Origin: Emticicia sp. 21SJ11W-3
GTDB lineage: Bacteria; Bacteroidota; Bacteroidia; Cytophagales; Spirosomataceae
Reading direction: 5' to 3'
DNA length: 64,000 bases
Assembly (NCBI RefSeq): GCF_024138715.1
Contig: NZ_CP092074.1
Coordinates: 4,464,001 to 4,528,000 of the forward strand
Position 1 is the first letter of the stretch. Every line of letters starts with the position of its first letter. The position numbers and the translations under genes were made by a program. The notes beneath the pieces are model-generated. The model had not been told where the DNA came from. It searched no databases and was given only the letters and a program-made list of their open reading frames with translations. Shown here in pieces: positions 1-8,384 of this stretch.

Positions 1-107
1 TTGCCTATATTTACCACTATTGAGTCTATAGCTGCACTTTTTATCATTGCAAAGCCATAGGTATCAGTACCTACAACCAACAACAGCAGCAAAAAGAACT
101 TCTTCAT
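1..107 (-). CDS. Exported protein, N-terminal part only
   Basis: An open frame starts at an ATG on the minus strand at 107 and runs off the left edge of the window. The first residues (MKKFFLLLLLVVG) are a lysine pair followed by a leucine-rich stretch, which is a typical signal peptide. About 35 residues are visible, with no recognisable domain. It lies downstream of the membrane partner of an ECF sigma factor and could belong to the same transcription unit, being on the same strand with an 85-base gap. Function unknown. Confidence 0.55.
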   Translation of the reverse strand, partial: MKKFFLLLLLVVGTDTYGFAMIKSAAIDSIVVNIG

Positions 108-192
108 GGCAGGTAATACATTAAAGATAAGAAGTAACAGGTGTGTTTATGCAAACCAGATTCAAAACCCGGTTATTGTCAGAAACAGGCCA

Positions 193-996
193 TTATTTAA
201 CGGTAGAATCGGCAGGTATGGATTCATTTTTGAAACTCTGCTTCACAAATGCCCATATCTTGTTAGGCTTGCTAGGGTCTGCGGCCTCAGGGGTTTTATC
301 AACCTGCCTGGCAAGGCGTGCCTGGCGGCTTTTTTTCTTCTCTTTTGGCGCAATTACATAATCGTCTTCATCTTCAGGAATCTCCAGTATAGCTACCCTT
401 TCCCGCTTAGCAGGGGCAACTGCCGTAGCAACTTTATCAATAGGCTTACTGGGTCTGAAGATAATGGGGGCGTCAAAAATAACAGGGCGTACATAAGCCG
501 GCTCGTTTCTTGATGTTACATTGTTGTAGCTAAACTCCTGCTCGCCGTCTTCAGTAGTTACCAGATTATCAAACGCTTCATTGGTGTTTTCGTTTGGCTC
601 CTGCACAAATGGTTTCACTTCGTTTAAAGACCGGCCATTCTTTTTATGCGCTTTCCGGCCCGTATTCTGCTCTTGTGGCTTATCTTTCAGCGCTACCAAA
701 GCAGATTCATTAAACCGGGCTTTTACTGAAGGCGGTTGTGAAGATTTAGCAGATGGTGTATGACGAGGCTCCATTTTATTGGCCATTATGCTACTTTTGT
801 CTGCAAGCACCCCATAAACTCCGGCAAGGCCAAGCATCACCATTCCTGCTGCAACGGCTTTCCACCATCCGAAACGCTTCTTAACCTCTTGTTTTTGTTC
901 AAGGTGCTGCCACACCCGGCTTTTATCCCAATCGGGGTTAAAGTCAGAATTCTCAAGATTTTCTCTGATTTTACTATAAAAGTTCTCTGTTTGCAT
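193..996 (-). CDS. Single-pass membrane protein, putative anti-sigma partner
   Basis: About 267 residues, not recognised as a named family. The N-terminal 43 residues are charged and would be cytoplasmic. One transmembrane segment follows at about 44-65 (WWKAVAAGMVMLGLAG). The rest is a low-complexity, charged and proline-rich periplasmic region. This layout, with overlap of the preceding ECF sigma gene by some 20 bases, is that of an anti-sigma factor, but no zinc-finger or FecR domain is visible, so the role is inferred from context. An in-frame GTG lies one codon upstream (999); the ATG at 996 is preferred. Confidence 0.6.
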   Translation of the reverse strand: MQTENFYSKIRENLENSDFNPDWDKSRVWQHLEQKQEVKKRFGWWKAVAAGMVMLGLAGVYGVLADKSSIMANKMEPRHTPSAKSSQPPSVKARFNESALVALKDKPQEQNTGRKAHKKNGRSLNEVKPFVQEPNENTNEAFDNLVTTEDGEQEFSYNNVTSRNEPAYVRPVIFDAPIIFRPSKPIDKVATAVAPAKRERVAILEIPEDEDDYVIAPKEKKKSRQARLARQVDKTPEAADPSKPNKIWAFVKQSFKNESIPADSTVK

Positions 997-1528
997 CACT
1001 TTTATTAGCTATTTGTAATTTCTTTTGCAATAATTTGCGTGCATGGTTCAACTGCGACTTTGAGGTTCCCTCGCTTATCTGCAGTTGCTCTGCAATTTCT
1101 TTATGTGTGTAACCTTCAATGGCATACAGGTTAAAAACCGTACGGTACCCATCGGGTAATTCGGCAATCAGCCTGTAAATCTCCTCTGTCGAAATCCTGT
1201 CGAGTATATGATCATCAACTGGTACATCCACCGCTTCACTTTCAGGCATCAGATGAAAACTTGCCTGCCGGCGCAGTAGCATTAATGCCTCATTCACCAC
1301 AATTTTTTTCATCCAGGCCTCAAACGACCGCAGGTTATCGAATCTGAAATGGATAATGCCATCAAAAATCTTCAGAAACGAATCTACCATTAAATCTTCG
1401 GCCAGCATTCGCTCACGTACGTAACGGTACGCAATCCGATACAAAAAGCTGCCATAATGCTCAAAAATTTCTTTCTGGGCAGCAGCGTCTTTTTGTCGCA
1501 GACGTTCGATTGTAGAGGTTAGAATCAA
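974..1528 (-). CDS. ECF-family RNA polymerase sigma factor
   Basis: 184 residues, the usual length for an extracytoplasmic-function sigma-70 factor. Region 2 is seen at about residues 30-60 (YVRERMLAEDLMVDSFLKI), and region 4 with its helix-turn-helix at about 124-170 (LPDGYRTVFNLY, then HKEIAEQLQISEGT). It would direct core RNA polymerase to a small regulon, probably released from the membrane protein encoded immediately downstream. The frame opens with TTG: a stop codon sits two codons upstream and no ATG lies nearby, so a TTG start is the best reading. The target regulon cannot be told from the window. Confidence 0.9.
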   Translation of the reverse strand: MILTSTIERLRQKDAAAQKEIFEHYGSFLYRIAYRYVRERMLAEDLMVDSFLKIFDGIIHFRFDNLRSFEAWMKKIVVNEALMLLRRQASFHLMPESEAVDVPVDDHILDRISTEEIYRLIAELPDGYRTVFNLYAIEGYTHKEIAEQLQISEGTSKSQLNHARKLLQKKLQIANKSDANRELL

Positions 1529-1727
1529 AGTTTAAACGTGGCTTTTAGTGTTAATGCGTAAAAGTGCCAAAAAGTTGTATCAGCCAATAAAAAAACCTGA
1601 AATTAAACAAAAAATAAACCAATTGCAGGAGTAAAGCCGGGTATAAACCCATCATTGAGTGATTCTGAAAAAAGCAGCAACGGCTTTCGCCGCCTAGAGG
1701 AAGAGAATGTAGAAGGTATTACCCTTA

Positions 1728-1753
1728 CCCCTCTCTGATACCGGAGAGAGGGG
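1728..1753. repeat. Intergenic stem-loop (9-bp stem)
   Basis: CCCCTCTCT at 1728-1736 pairs perfectly with AGAGAGGGG at 1745-1753 around an 8-base loop. It sits between the 3' end of the GH18 gene and the sigma factor start. No T-run follows on the minus strand, so it is not a classic intrinsic terminator. It may stabilise the 3' end of the glycosidase transcript or be a dispersed genomic repeat. Confidence 0.5.
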
Positions 1754-1769
1754 CATTAAGGGTTATTTT

Positions 1770-2753
1770 TTATTTACTACGTTGAATTGCTTTCAGCAAA
1801 GACGTGTCATCGGTAGTATCAAGTGCTATTTCCCATATCATTACACCTCCGCAGCCACGTTTTTTGGCCAGTCTGGTTTTGTTCTCAATGGTGATTGTTC
1901 CGTTGTAGAAGGCGCCTTTCCAGTAATCATCGTACGCGCTGGCGCCGTCTTTGATTAAATCGCTATAACCCGGACCATAGTTACCCATACCTTTTTTTGA
2001 ATAGAAGGGTAGGCCCAACACGGCTTTGTGTGCTGGCAGGCCGCGTTCTTTAATCCAGTAGTCAAGACTTTTTACAGCTAATGAGTACGGCGAGTGTGCA
2101 ATAACATAACTCGGGCCGTAATCAGCGTCATACGCCATCAGATTCAGCCAGTCCATCTTATCAAATGCTGCTTTTTTGATTCCACCACCCGTTTTGCCAT
2201 AAGAAATAACGGCTGCGGTAAGTTTCTTGCCTTTTTTATGCAGGGAATCTGCCAGCTCTGAAACCAGACTTACATAATGGTCGGCTGACGGGCTGTCTTC
2301 ATCCGGATACTCCCAGTCTAAATCTACTCCATCAACACCATAAGTTCTTACAAACTGCAAAACGTTTCTTACAAACGTATGGCGCCCATCGGCGCGCTCG
2401 GCCATTTTATGAAAACGGGTGTCGTCTCCGCCCCCATCGCCAATACCCCAGCCCCCAATAGAAATAAACACCGATTTTTTATGCTGATGTGCCACTTTTA
2501 CCAGGCTTTTCAGCGACTCAGGATTACCCAGTGGCAACAGGGTGTCTCCGGTTTTTGCCGGAATGGCAAACGAATAATTGATATGCGTAAGCAGGTGCAT
2601 GGGCAATTTTTCAGCCGGGATGGAAGGCGTGTAATAACCTACCACCTTAAATTCTTTGTTTTGTGCAGATGCAGCATGTGCCACTACTGAAAGCATCAGT
2701 AACGATAATAACCACGATTTAACTTTCATTTTTCTTTGGATTTGGTTTTGCAT
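1770..2753 (-). CDS. GH18 family glycosidase (chitinase or endo-beta-N-acetylglucosaminidase)
   Basis: 327 residues with a signal peptide; cleavage is likely after AASA, about residue 30. The GH18 hallmarks are present: SIGGWG near 98-103 and DGVDLDWE at 141-148, where E148 is the catalytic acid and the preceding aspartates support substrate-assisted catalysis on an N-acetyl group. The chain ends with a WEIALD motif typical of the last barrel strand. Its ATG directly follows the TAA of the upstream hydrolase gene, so translation is probably coupled; an internal ATG at 2729 (MKVKSW) would give a tighter signal peptide. Among fucosidases, an aspartylglucosaminidase and a GH125 mannosidase, cleavage of the chitobiose core of N-glycans is as plausible as chitin degradation. 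Confidence 0.85.
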   Translation of the reverse strand: MQNQIQRKMKVKSWLLSLLMLSVVAHAASAQNKEFKVVGYYTPSIPAEKLPMHLLTHINYSFAIPAKTGDTLLPLGNPESLKSLVKVAHQHKKSVFISIGGWGIGDGGGDDTRFHKMAERADGRHTFVRNVLQFVRTYGVDGVDLDWEYPDEDSPSADHYVSLVSELADSLHKKGKKLTAAVISYGKTGGGIKKAAFDKMDWLNLMAYDADYGPSYVIAHSPYSLAVKSLDYWIKERGLPAHKAVLGLPFYSKKGMGNYGPGYSDLIKDGASAYDDYWKGAFYNGTITIENKTRLAKKRGCGGVMIWEIALDTTDDTSLLKAIQRSK

Positions 2754-4922
2754 TTATTCAATTACCAGCCAGGTGTAACCCTCAGCCGGTAGCTGAACTG
2801 TTATTTCAATAGAATAATCACGGTTTAATAGATAAGCAGTTGTTTTGCCGTTTTGTTCTCTTACTTTAGCTACTTTGGTTAAGCCCGAATAATAGAGCGG
2901 CAGCTTAATTCTACGGCTGATGTTTTCTTTTAGAGGATTATAAAGCATAACCAGGCCTTTGGTTGCCAAAGCAGGATTCACGTGCATGATACCGTCCCAG
3001 TCGCGGCCGTCCGGGCGCCGCAGATGTATGATGTCAGAATTAAGGATATCTCTGTATTTTTTATACCATTTAATGGTTTCAGTTACCACTTTTTTTGTTT
3101 CCGGGGTATCATATAACCGAGGGCCACGATAGCACGCCTGTATGCCTGCTCCGTAATACTGCATCATGAGTTGTTTGTAGTCTTTCAGATGCTCGCTCAG
3201 AGGCTCCAATACTGCTTCGGCTCCGCCACCCTGGTATTTGGTGAGCGGCACAAAACCCCAGCCCATTGAAGGAGTTTTATCCCAGGTGCCATCAAAAATA
3301 TTCTGGCGGTTCAGTATTTTCTGTTGCTCTCTTGACAGCGAAAAGTTAACCTCTCTGTAACCCAGCGCAATTTTGTGTGAGCCATCCATAAAATACCAGT
3401 CGGGCGCGTTAATATAAACACCACGGGCATTGAGCCATTGATAAAACTCTTTTTGCATTTGCATCTGTACCCATTGCGAATCATCTAAACCTTTGTGGCC
3501 GGGGTGGCTGGTAGAAGCGCACACATCGCCCGGATACGGGCCGTCATGTTCCAGCAGGTCAAATCCGGTTTCGCTGATAAACTTTTTCAGGCTTTTGATA
3601 TAATTGATTCCCCACTCACTGGCCAGACAAGGCGCATGGCCAAAGAAAGCGCCTTTATCAGGCAAACCCGTTACGGGGTCTATTACGTCGTTCGCATCAT
3701 CAATCCGCCTGCTGCTGAATAATGAATAGCCACCGAGTTTAATTCCTTTACTGTGCGCGTAGTCGGCCAGTTCTTTAAACTTCCGGATGTTCGCATCTGA
3801 TGCGTCTTCCATATTCAGGCCGCTGCCAAAGCTCAGTATCACCATTTCGTAGCCGGTTTCGGCACATTGGTCAATTACACCTTTCACGGTGGCAGGGTCT
3901 GTGCTGATGAGGTGCATAAAGATGGGGTTCTGGGTTGTCCAGGGTGCAATGGCTCTATACATTTTCCGGCGGGCCAAACCGTTTCTTTCCCTGTCGTAGC
4001 TGTCAAGAAGCAGTTCATACGTGCGGATGGATTTATAGCTTGCTCCGGATGCCAGGTCTATACCTACGCCTAAAGTCGGATACACCTCTACCACACAAGG
4101 GGTTTCGAAATTGTAATTCACCTGCGATGTATAGGTACTGTCTATCTTCCAATGTGTGGCCTGGTCTGAAAGCTCATAGCGCATGGCATTGTTGTAAGCA
4201 TAGTTGTTTTCTATGTATAGCTTTTGCGGTTTTTTCATCTTCTCAGGCTTACCTACTACCGCCGATTCTTCTTCTGGTGTGGCCAGAACCTCATTTACAA
4301 CCTGTGCCAGCCTGAATGCCCCCTTCGATTGATTACTGATAGTAACCCATTTACTAAGCAGCGGGATACCGTCAAAAACTTCATAATGCACTGCTACCTC
4401 GATACCTTTCAACTCTGGCAAACCAGACTGAAAGAACAGCATAAGGCTCTTACCTTTGGGTTGCGTAGGGTTGGCTGTCCATGTAGTGGGTTTCCAGTCA
4501 AAATGAGGTTTCACTTCTCCTGTTTCATAACGCACAAATTTGAAGTCGTCCGGCCCGGCTGTTAAACCTGGTATCCACTCTTCCAACAGATATGCGTGTT
4601 CTTTTTGCCCGTATAGTCCACCAACATTAAAGGTCTTGCCATTGATAACCACCCGTGCCTCGGGTCTCACCGAACGCACAAATTGTTCGTTGGTTGAAAG
4701 GTTTTTGAAACTGACGGTGGCCGCGTTCGGACTAATTTTTATCCGGCGGCTAATCAATCCGTTCGTAATTTCAAGCATCTGTCCGTTCTGCAGAACATTC
4801 ACTTCACTGTTTTGCATAAAAGGTCGCACCAGCCAGTCTTGACTTGGGGTCTGGGCGAATGTCTGGCTGACAGCCAACAGACCAATAAAAAGCAGATTGT
4901 TGAAGGTCTTACGGTGGCGCAT
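2754..4922 (-). CDS. Exported glycoside hydrolase, alpha-galactosidase (GH36)-like
   Basis: About 722 residues beginning with a signal peptide (MRHRKTFNNLLFIGLLA). The N-terminal half is beta-rich and resembles the sandwich domain that precedes the barrel in GH36-type enzymes. The middle reads as a TIM barrel with a conserved acidic segment (GFDLLEHDGPYPGD) that would hold the nucleophile, and the C-terminus is a beta domain. Family assignment is tentative. The ATG at 4922 is one base after the stop of the upstream fucosidase gene; an ATG at 4937 would overlap that gene and give a poorer signal peptide. By context it removes a terminal sugar such as alpha-galactose from the same glycan. Confidence 0.6.
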   Translation of the reverse strand: MRHRKTFNNLLFIGLLAVSQTFAQTPSQDWLVRPFMQNSEVNVLQNGQMLEITNGLISRRIKISPNAATVSFKNLSTNEQFVRSVRPEARVVINGKTFNVGGLYGQKEHAYLLEEWIPGLTAGPDDFKFVRYETGEVKPHFDWKPTTWTANPTQPKGKSLMLFFQSGLPELKGIEVAVHYEVFDGIPLLSKWVTISNQSKGAFRLAQVVNEVLATPEEESAVVGKPEKMKKPQKLYIENNYAYNNAMRYELSDQATHWKIDSTYTSQVNYNFETPCVVEVYPTLGVGIDLASGASYKSIRTYELLLDSYDRERNGLARRKMYRAIAPWTTQNPIFMHLISTDPATVKGVIDQCAETGYEMVILSFGSGLNMEDASDANIRKFKELADYAHSKGIKLGGYSLFSSRRIDDANDVIDPVTGLPDKGAFFGHAPCLASEWGINYIKSLKKFISETGFDLLEHDGPYPGDVCASTSHPGHKGLDDSQWVQMQMQKEFYQWLNARGVYINAPDWYFMDGSHKIALGYREVNFSLSREQQKILNRQNIFDGTWDKTPSMGWGFVPLTKYQGGGAEAVLEPLSEHLKDYKQLMMQYYGAGIQACYRGPRLYDTPETKKVVTETIKWYKKYRDILNSDIIHLRRPDGRDWDGIMHVNPALATKGLVMLYNPLKENISRRIKLPLYYSGLTKVAKVREQNGKTTAYLLNRDYSIEITVQLPAEGYTWLVIE

Positions 4923-4923
4923 A

Positions 4924-6300
4924 TTATTTATGGGCATTAGTTAGTTCATAAGTCCAGGCATACTGGCACGGAATAGTATTAGGGTTTAACTGCGGAGCAA
5001 CTATGGTAAGCACTTTGTTTTTGTATGTAAACTTAATATCGCCGTTAAAACCCAGCAATTTTACTTTGCTTGGTTTTTCTATATTTTCAATTATGATGTT
5101 ATCCTGCCATTTGCTGCTAATGGCATAGATATTAGCAGCTTTTTGGGTGAAATGCAGCTTTGAATCTTTTGCATAGGCGGGGGCTTTGTCCCATTTGCGC
5201 GAGCCATAAATGGCTTCTCCGTTTACCTTCATCCAGTCGCCTATTTCTTTTAATCGTTGCTGCATAATAACCGGAATCCTGCCGTCGGCTGTCGGCCCTA
5301 TGTTAAGCAGAAAATTTCCTCCGCGCGCAACAATATCTACCAGTTGGTGCACCAGTTGCTCGCCTGTCTGGTAAACTTCCAGGTTTTCATTGCGGTTATA
5401 GCCGAAAGATTCTCCAATACCACGGCATTCTTCCCAGGGTCTGGTAAATCCATTCGTCGGCAAATTGTCAGTGCCGCCATGACCGTACTCAGACGTATAA
5501 AAACTGCCATGTTTACTCTTGGTATCATTACCCCAGCGGTCGTTAACAACCACACTGTTTTTTACGGGCGAATCATTATACAGCCAGGCCAGAAACTCTT
5601 CGCTTTGCCAGGTTTTGGCAGGGTGGTCCCATTCTCCGTCTGTCCAAAGAATATCGGGCTGATATCTGGTTACGAGGTCTTTCATTTGTGGAATCATCCG
5701 TTCGTTTACATACTTTTTTACATCGCTTTTATAAACCGGATTAAACCATTCGTATAAAGAATAATAATAGCCCATGTGCAGATTTCTGGCCTTTACTGCC
5801 TTAGATAAATCTCCGGCCAGGTCCCGGTGCGGGCCCACATCAACGGCATTCCAGTTCCAAGACTGGGCACTTGGCCAGAGCGTAAAACCCTCGTGGTGCT
5901 TTGAGGTAAGGACTACATATCTGGCACCGGCCTGCTCAAATATCCTGGCCCAATCTTCAGGTTTAAACATTTCTGCTTTAAACTGCTGCACGAAGTCCTG
6001 GTACGAAGCCTTGCCGTAGTTTTTTTCATGAAACGCTACAAACTCTTTATGAATTTTAAGATTAGGTGCGAAGAGCCTCTGCCAATACCATTCGGCGTAG
6101 CCACTGCCAAAACCGTCGGCATTAGAATTGGTTGCCCAGGCAGGCACAGAGTAGATTCCCCAGTGAATAAAGATTCCGAACTTGGCATCCCGAAACCATT
6201 CTGGCGTGGGGCGCTGGTCGAGGCTATTCCAGTTGGGCTGATACTGGGCGTATGTTTGCAGACCTACCAGTGTTGTTAGTATTAGAAGGTATTTTTTCAT
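4924..6300 (-). CDS. Alpha-L-fucosidase, GH29
   Basis: 458 residues with a signal peptide (MKKYLLILTTLVGLQTYA), so periplasmic or surface. GH29 signatures are clear: FGIFIHWGIYSVPAW at 41-55, TSKHHEGF at 132-139 (active-site His-His) and DILWTDGEW near 216-224, where D221 matches the retaining nucleophile. A C-terminal beta domain follows. The enzyme hydrolyses alpha-L-fucosyl linkages. A second GH29 gene lies at 8385-9818 in the same run, suggesting two linkages are handled, for example core alpha-1,6 and antennary fucose. Linkage specificity cannot be read from sequence alone. Confidence 0.92.
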   Translation of the reverse strand: MKKYLLILTTLVGLQTYAQYQPNWNSLDQRPTPEWFRDAKFGIFIHWGIYSVPAWATNSNADGFGSGYAEWYWQRLFAPNLKIHKEFVAFHEKNYGKASYQDFVQQFKAEMFKPEDWARIFEQAGARYVVLTSKHHEGFTLWPSAQSWNWNAVDVGPHRDLAGDLSKAVKARNLHMGYYYSLYEWFNPVYKSDVKKYVNERMIPQMKDLVTRYQPDILWTDGEWDHPAKTWQSEEFLAWLYNDSPVKNSVVVNDRWGNDTKSKHGSFYTSEYGHGGTDNLPTNGFTRPWEECRGIGESFGYNRNENLEVYQTGEQLVHQLVDIVARGGNFLLNIGPTADGRIPVIMQQRLKEIGDWMKVNGEAIYGSRKWDKAPAYAKDSKLHFTQKAANIYAISSKWQDNIIIENIEKPSKVKLLGFNGDIKFTYKNKVLTIVAPQLNPNTIPCQYAWTYELTNAHK

Positions 6301-6317
6301 GTTTATAGGTTGAATAA

Positions 6318-6350
6318 AGGCGTGCCGCGGTTTGATGCCGCAACACGCCT
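6318..6350 (-). other. Intercistronic hairpin
   Basis: AGGCGTG (6318-6324) pairs with CACGCCT (6344-6350), and an inner GCGG/CCGC stem (6327-6330 with 38-41) stacks inside it. On the minus strand it lies after the aspartylglucosaminidase gene and is followed by TTTATT. It could act as a weak terminator or processing site that lowers expression of the downstream fucosidase. Confidence 0.45.
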
Positions 6351-6384
6351 GAGTACCTGAATTAACAGGTTATTATTTTATTCA

Positions 6385-7428
6385 TTACTTAGGAAAATGG
6401 CTCTTTGCCATAAATACCTTGCCGCCGTCGTCGGCCAGCGTAACCGAATAACTGAAACCATGCTGAATAGAATAGGCACCGTATTCGCCCTGTTTATTAA
6501 TGGCAATAAAACCTACCTGAAAGCCTTTGGCTTTTTCAGGGTTAATTTTTACAATACGCTCTACGGCTATTTTGCAGGCCTCTTCAGGCGTTTTGCCCAG
6601 GCGCATCATTTCAACCACCAGGTGGGTACCGGCAACTCTGATTACCTCTTCTCCCTGGCCAGATGAAGTGGCAGCACCGACTTCGTTATCCACAAACAAA
6701 CCGGCACCAATAATGGGGGAGTCTCCTACCCTTCCGTGCAGTTTAAATGCCATACCACTGGTAGTACAGGCACCTGAAAGGTTACCTGAGGCATCCAATG
6801 CAATGGTACCCATGGTATCGTGGTTGGCGGTACCGTCTTCAAAATAACTTGGGGCAAACGGGCCGCTACCATTTTTACGGGCTTTAATCTGCTGTTGTTC
6901 TATATTGATAACAGGTTTGTATTCAGACTTCTTCAACCATTCCTTGTAGGTCTTTTCAGCATCCGGCGATAACTTATCAGGCTCTTTTTTGAAACCATTT
7001 TCTAAGGCAAACTGTAAGGCGCCGTCGCCTACCAACATTACATGCGGGGTGGTTTCCATCAGTTTGCGGGCTACCGAAATAGGGTGTTTGATGTGCTGCA
7101 AAAATGCTACTGAACCGCAGTTGGCTTTTTCGTCCATAATACAGGCATCAAGTGTTACTTTCCCGTCACGGTCAGGATTCCCCCCCAGCCCCACACAACA
7201 ATTAATGGTATCTTCGATTGAATTGGCTGCTACCTCTACGGCATCAAGCGCGCGGCCGTTCTTTTTCAACACTTTCCAGGCCTCGGCGTTTACGGCCAGG
7301 CCGCTGTCCCAAGTGGAAACCACAATGGGTTTGCCGGCTATGGTTTTTGCGTTAGAAAATGCCCTGCTTGCCGACAGGAATGGTAAGCTAAAAGCCGACC
7401 AGCGTATAAATTTTCTTCTCGATTGCAT
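6385..7428 (-). CDS. N4-(beta-N-acetylglucosaminyl)-L-asparaginase (Ntn hydrolase)
   Basis: 347 residues. The N-terminus carries an RRKF motif and a hydrophobic stretch (Tat-like export signal). It belongs to the isoaspartyl peptidase/asparaginase Ntn-hydrolase family and matches the aspartylglucosaminidase branch: the NHDTMGTIALD motif places the autocleavage site between D204 and T205, T205 being the new N-terminal nucleophile. The WDSG motif near 40-43 and the GDSPIIGAG segment after the nucleophile are also family-typical. The reaction splits the GlcNAc-asparagine bond left after protein and outer sugars are removed, a specific marker for N-glycoprotein degradation and the strongest pointer to what this locus eats. 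Confidence 0.88.
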   Translation of the reverse strand: MQSRRKFIRWSAFSLPFLSASRAFSNAKTIAGKPIVVSTWDSGLAVNAEAWKVLKKNGRALDAVEVAANSIEDTINCCVGLGGNPDRDGKVTLDACIMDEKANCGSVAFLQHIKHPISVARKLMETTPHVMLVGDGALQFALENGFKKEPDKLSPDAEKTYKEWLKKSEYKPVINIEQQQIKARKNGSGPFAPSYFEDGTANHDTMGTIALDASGNLSGACTTSGMAFKLHGRVGDSPIIGAGLFVDNEVGAATSSGQGEEVIRVAGTHLVVEMMRLGKTPEEACKIAVERIVKINPEKAKGFQVGFIAINKQGEYGAYSIQHGFSYSVTLADDGGKVFMAKSHFPK

Positions 7429-7460
7429 TATTTTGTTAGTATTAGGTTATTGAGCTTCTT

Positions 7461-8378
7461 TTAATATTTCACAAATGTACGGTCTACGGTGCCGTTATCA
7501 TAAAAATCAAGTACGGCATAGGCAGGCTCGAAGTCTCTGAAAGGACCTCTCCACCAATTACCTGAAACCGCCCCGTTGTTATAATGCGTTACCCCCTGAT
7601 AGCTAAGCGCCTCCTGCATGTGCAAATGCCCGCTTAAACAAACCTTTACGTTTGGATAATTTCTGAACAGGTTAACTAATGCATGCGCATCGGTATGAAT
7701 TAAATAGTGCGGTTGCTGCAGGTCGCCGTTTTCGGGCACTTTATCAAAAAACAAACTGGCTGCCGCTGATAAAATGGGTATATGAGAGGCCACACAAATA
7801 TGCTGTTGTGCCGGGGTAGTGTCTAGCTCTGCCTTTAGCCATTCCAGCTGCTCAGGGTCAATCTGACCCATAAAGCCGCCCTGTGGATAAAGCTGGGTAG
7901 AGTCTAGCATAATGAATTTCCAGCCTTTTTTTGTAAATGCGTAATACCGTTTGGGCATCCGGAACTCTTCTACAACCCATTGTTTACCATAGAGGTTGTC
8001 GCCTTTTAAATCTGCTGTTTTATTAAACCATCCCCATATATCATGATTACCGATGAGATGTTTTATTTCCAACCTGTTGTTTTCTTTCAATAACTTGCTG
8101 AAAAGGTTGAACTGTTGGCGGGTACCTTGTTTTGTGTTTTCAAGTGCATCTAATATGGCATCACCGCCATTGATTATAAAATCCGGCCTGGGAGTCAGCA
8201 TATTGGCGCTTTGATAAGCTCTGGCCATGCCGGCTTCTGCCTCACGAATGGGTGAAACGTGCACATCTGACAGGTAGGCTACCCTGAATGCCTTTTTACG
8301 GGCAGATGCTGCGTTTGGTTCAACTCCGATCATGGTTCCTGCAATTGCACTATTTTTCAGAAATCGGCGGCGGTTCAT
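7461..8378 (-). CDS. Calcineurin-like metallophosphoesterase, exported
   Basis: 305 residues starting with a twin-arginine signal (MNRRRFLKNSAIAG). Metallophosphoesterase motifs appear in order: DVH near 38-40, GGD near 71, GNHD near 109, and GHLH near 246, which together bind two metal ions. It hydrolyses a phosphate ester or diester in the periplasm; the substrate is unknown. It lies 6 bases upstream of the following fucosidase gene and is clearly in the same transcription unit. Possible roles are removal of phosphate from mannose-phosphate glycans or an unrelated scavenging task. Confidence 0.85.
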   Translation of the reverse strand: MNRRRFLKNSAIAGTMIGVEPNAASARKKAFRVAYLSDVHVSPIREAEAGMARAYQSANMLTPRPDFIINGGDAILDALENTKQGTRQQFNLFSKLLKENNRLEIKHLIGNHDIWGWFNKTADLKGDNLYGKQWVVEEFRMPKRYYAFTKKGWKFIMLDSTQLYPQGGFMGQIDPEQLEWLKAELDTTPAQQHICVASHIPILSAAASLFFDKVPENGDLQQPHYLIHTDAHALVNLFRNYPNVKVCLSGHLHMQEALSYQGVTHYNNGAVSGNWWRGPFRDFEPAYAVLDFYDNGTVDRTFVKY

Positions 8379-8384
8379 ATCCTG

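Noticed and set aside
1728-1753. Stem-loop as terminator of the glycosidase run
   Set aside because: No T-run on the minus strand after the stem; kept only as a repeat.
3495-5757. Plus-strand open frames of 70-166 codons across the glycosidase genes
   Set aside because: Antisense shadows of well-supported minus-strand enzymes, without family features of their own.
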